In this document: positions 6,121-6,415 of the stretch, piece after piece
Position numbering within the stretch: the first letter of the stretch is position 1
How the letters are laid out: every line of letters begins with the position of its first letter
Source of the DNA: Fidelibacterota bacterium
GTDB taxonomy: Bacteria; Fidelibacterota; Fidelibacteria; Fidelibacterales; Fidelibacteraceae
Direction: 5' to 3'
Assembly (NCBI GenBank): GCA_030620575.1
Contig: JAUXEL010000096.1
Coordinates: 1-6,415 of the forward strand
DNA: 6,415 nt
Translations under genes and position numbers: made by a program
The notes under the pieces: generated by a model
What the model saw: only the letters and a program-made list of their open reading frames with translations
Databases searched by the model: none
Told to the model about the DNA's origin: nothing

Positions 6121-6178
6121 TGACATCCGATATACTTTCTTCGCTTATGTCAAACGACCAACACTGCAGGTGAATCCA

Positions 6179-6207
6179 ATTATAATACAGTAACAATGTA
6201 TTATAAT
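6179..6207. promoter_or_regulatory. 11-bp perfect dyad, operator-like
   Basis: ATTATAATACA (6179-6189), the spacer GTAACAA, and TGTATTATAAT (6197-6207) form a perfect inverted repeat with a 7-base spacer, centred about 95 bases upstream of the kinase start. Each arm contains the palindrome ATTATAAT, hence a -10-like hexamer on both strands. It could be a binding site for a dimeric regulator overlapping a promoter, or a cruciform. AT-richness raises the odds of chance occurrence. Confidence 0.45.
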
Positions 6208-6233
6208 ATATTATTTTTAATAAATCAGGCTTT

Positions 6234-6256
6234 TTCTGTATTATTGTATTACAGAA
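6234..6256. promoter_or_regulatory. Second dyad TTCTGTA-N9-TACAGAA
   Basis: Perfect 7-bp arms at 6234-6240 and 6250-6256 flank nine bases. The left arm begins the word CTGTATTA, which is also present in inverse orientation at 6190-6183 in the neighbouring dyad, so both dyads may be related sites. The TACAG/CTGTA core differs from common LexA or Fur consensus sites. Function is unassigned. Confidence 0.35.
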
Positions 6257-6353
6257 TTTTAAATATGCCGGAAGTATTATATGTTTATCAATATTATCCT
6301 CTGTGTGAAATAGATTAGAAAATGGGAATCGCATGTTGTCAATAGCTTCTGTG

Positions 6354-6415
6354 ATGTCATTTCGAACTCTCCTTCGCCCCGATTTTTCGGGGCTTCAGTC
6401 TTCTCCGCCAGCTGG
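6354..6415 (-). repeat. Modular intergenic repeat copy, right window edge
   Basis: Read on the minus strand the element starts at the window edge with CCAGCTGGCGGA (6415-6404), continues through a linker, a GC-rich hairpin (6393-6376), CGAAGGAGAG (6376-6367) and ends TCGAAATGACAT (6365-6354). It has the same order of parts as the copies at 1-27 and 113-163 and is inverted relative to the one at 1-27. It probably extends beyond the window, since the palindrome CCGCCAGCTGGCGG is cut in half at 6415. No coding potential is seen. Confidence 0.6.
6376..6393. repeat. GC-rich hairpin GCCCCGA-TTTT-TCGGGGC
   Basis: Perfect 7-bp arms (6376-6382 and 6387-6393) enclose a four-base loop. The arms share CCCCGA/TCGGGG with the hairpin at 309-324, while the loops differ. 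It has no T-tract on either strand and sits inside the modular repeat, so it is better read as a repeat module than as a terminator. Confidence 0.7.

Larger units (their letters stand above)
6098..6353 (-). promoter_or_regulatory. AT-rich upstream region of the sensor kinase gene
   Basis: This non-coding stretch should carry the kinase promoter. Candidate elements on the minus strand are TATAAT at 6184-6179 and at 6205-6200, neither with a good -35, and a perfect TTGACA at 6153-6148 followed by TATATC (6134-6129) at a spacing of 13, which is too short. I cannot choose among them. The region is marked by several dyads, listed separately, sharing the word CTGTATTA or TGTATTA (6190-6183 on minus; 6197-6203 and 6236-6243 on plus). 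The in-frame extension of the kinase reading frame across this region (up to 6334) looks like chance, as its composition is that of AT-rich spacer. Confidence 0.4.

Noticed and set aside
6098..6334. 79-residue N-terminal extension of the histidine kinase from the Met at 6334
   Set aside because: It is AT-rich, lacks family features, and would place the clear signal peptide (start 6097) inside the protein.

Overview
The window looks like chromosomal DNA from an uncultured, moderately AT-rich, Gram-negative-type bacterium. Three things point to the Bacteroidota/FCB neighbourhood: a lipoprotein-type GH13 amylase with stacked N-terminal beta-domains, a signal peptide-TPR-TM-histidine kinase, and intergenic spacers rich in GC-palindromic modules and 7-bp tandem repeats. 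The two left-hand genes have clear Shine-Dalgarno sequences (AGGAGG and AGGAG), which is not typical of core Bacteroidota, so a related phylum (for example Ignavibacteriota, Calditrichota, Marinimicrobia or KSB1) is at least as likely. This placement is inference; no rRNA or marker gene is present.

Layout. Positions 1-485 hold no credible gene. They are a mosaic of repeats: pieces of a modular repeat with GC-rich perfect palindromes, and three unrelated families of 7-bp tandem repeats, the clearest being ten uninterrupted TCTTGNN units at 404-473. A DegV-family fatty-acid-binding protein is on the minus strand (486-1367). A 187-bp AT-rich divergent spacer separates it from an intact GH13 alpha-amylase-type lipoprotein on the plus strand (1555-3927). 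After only 34 bp comes the end of a convergent minus-strand gene for a periplasmic-TPR sensor histidine kinase (3962-6097, start chosen at an internal Met followed by a signal peptide). Its upstream region (6098-6353) is AT-rich and contains several dyads. The window ends in another copy of the modular repeat, inverted relative to the copy that begins the window.

How the genes relate. All three are separate transcription units (one divergent pair, one convergent pair), so no operon can be claimed. The amylase would cleave alpha-glucans at the cell envelope, the kinase would relay an unidentified signal to a response regulator not present here, and the DegV protein would carry a fatty acid for phosphorylation by a FakA-type kinase not present here. 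A functional link between kinase and amylase is only suggested by adjacency. The most unusual content is the non-coding repeat architecture rather than the proteins.
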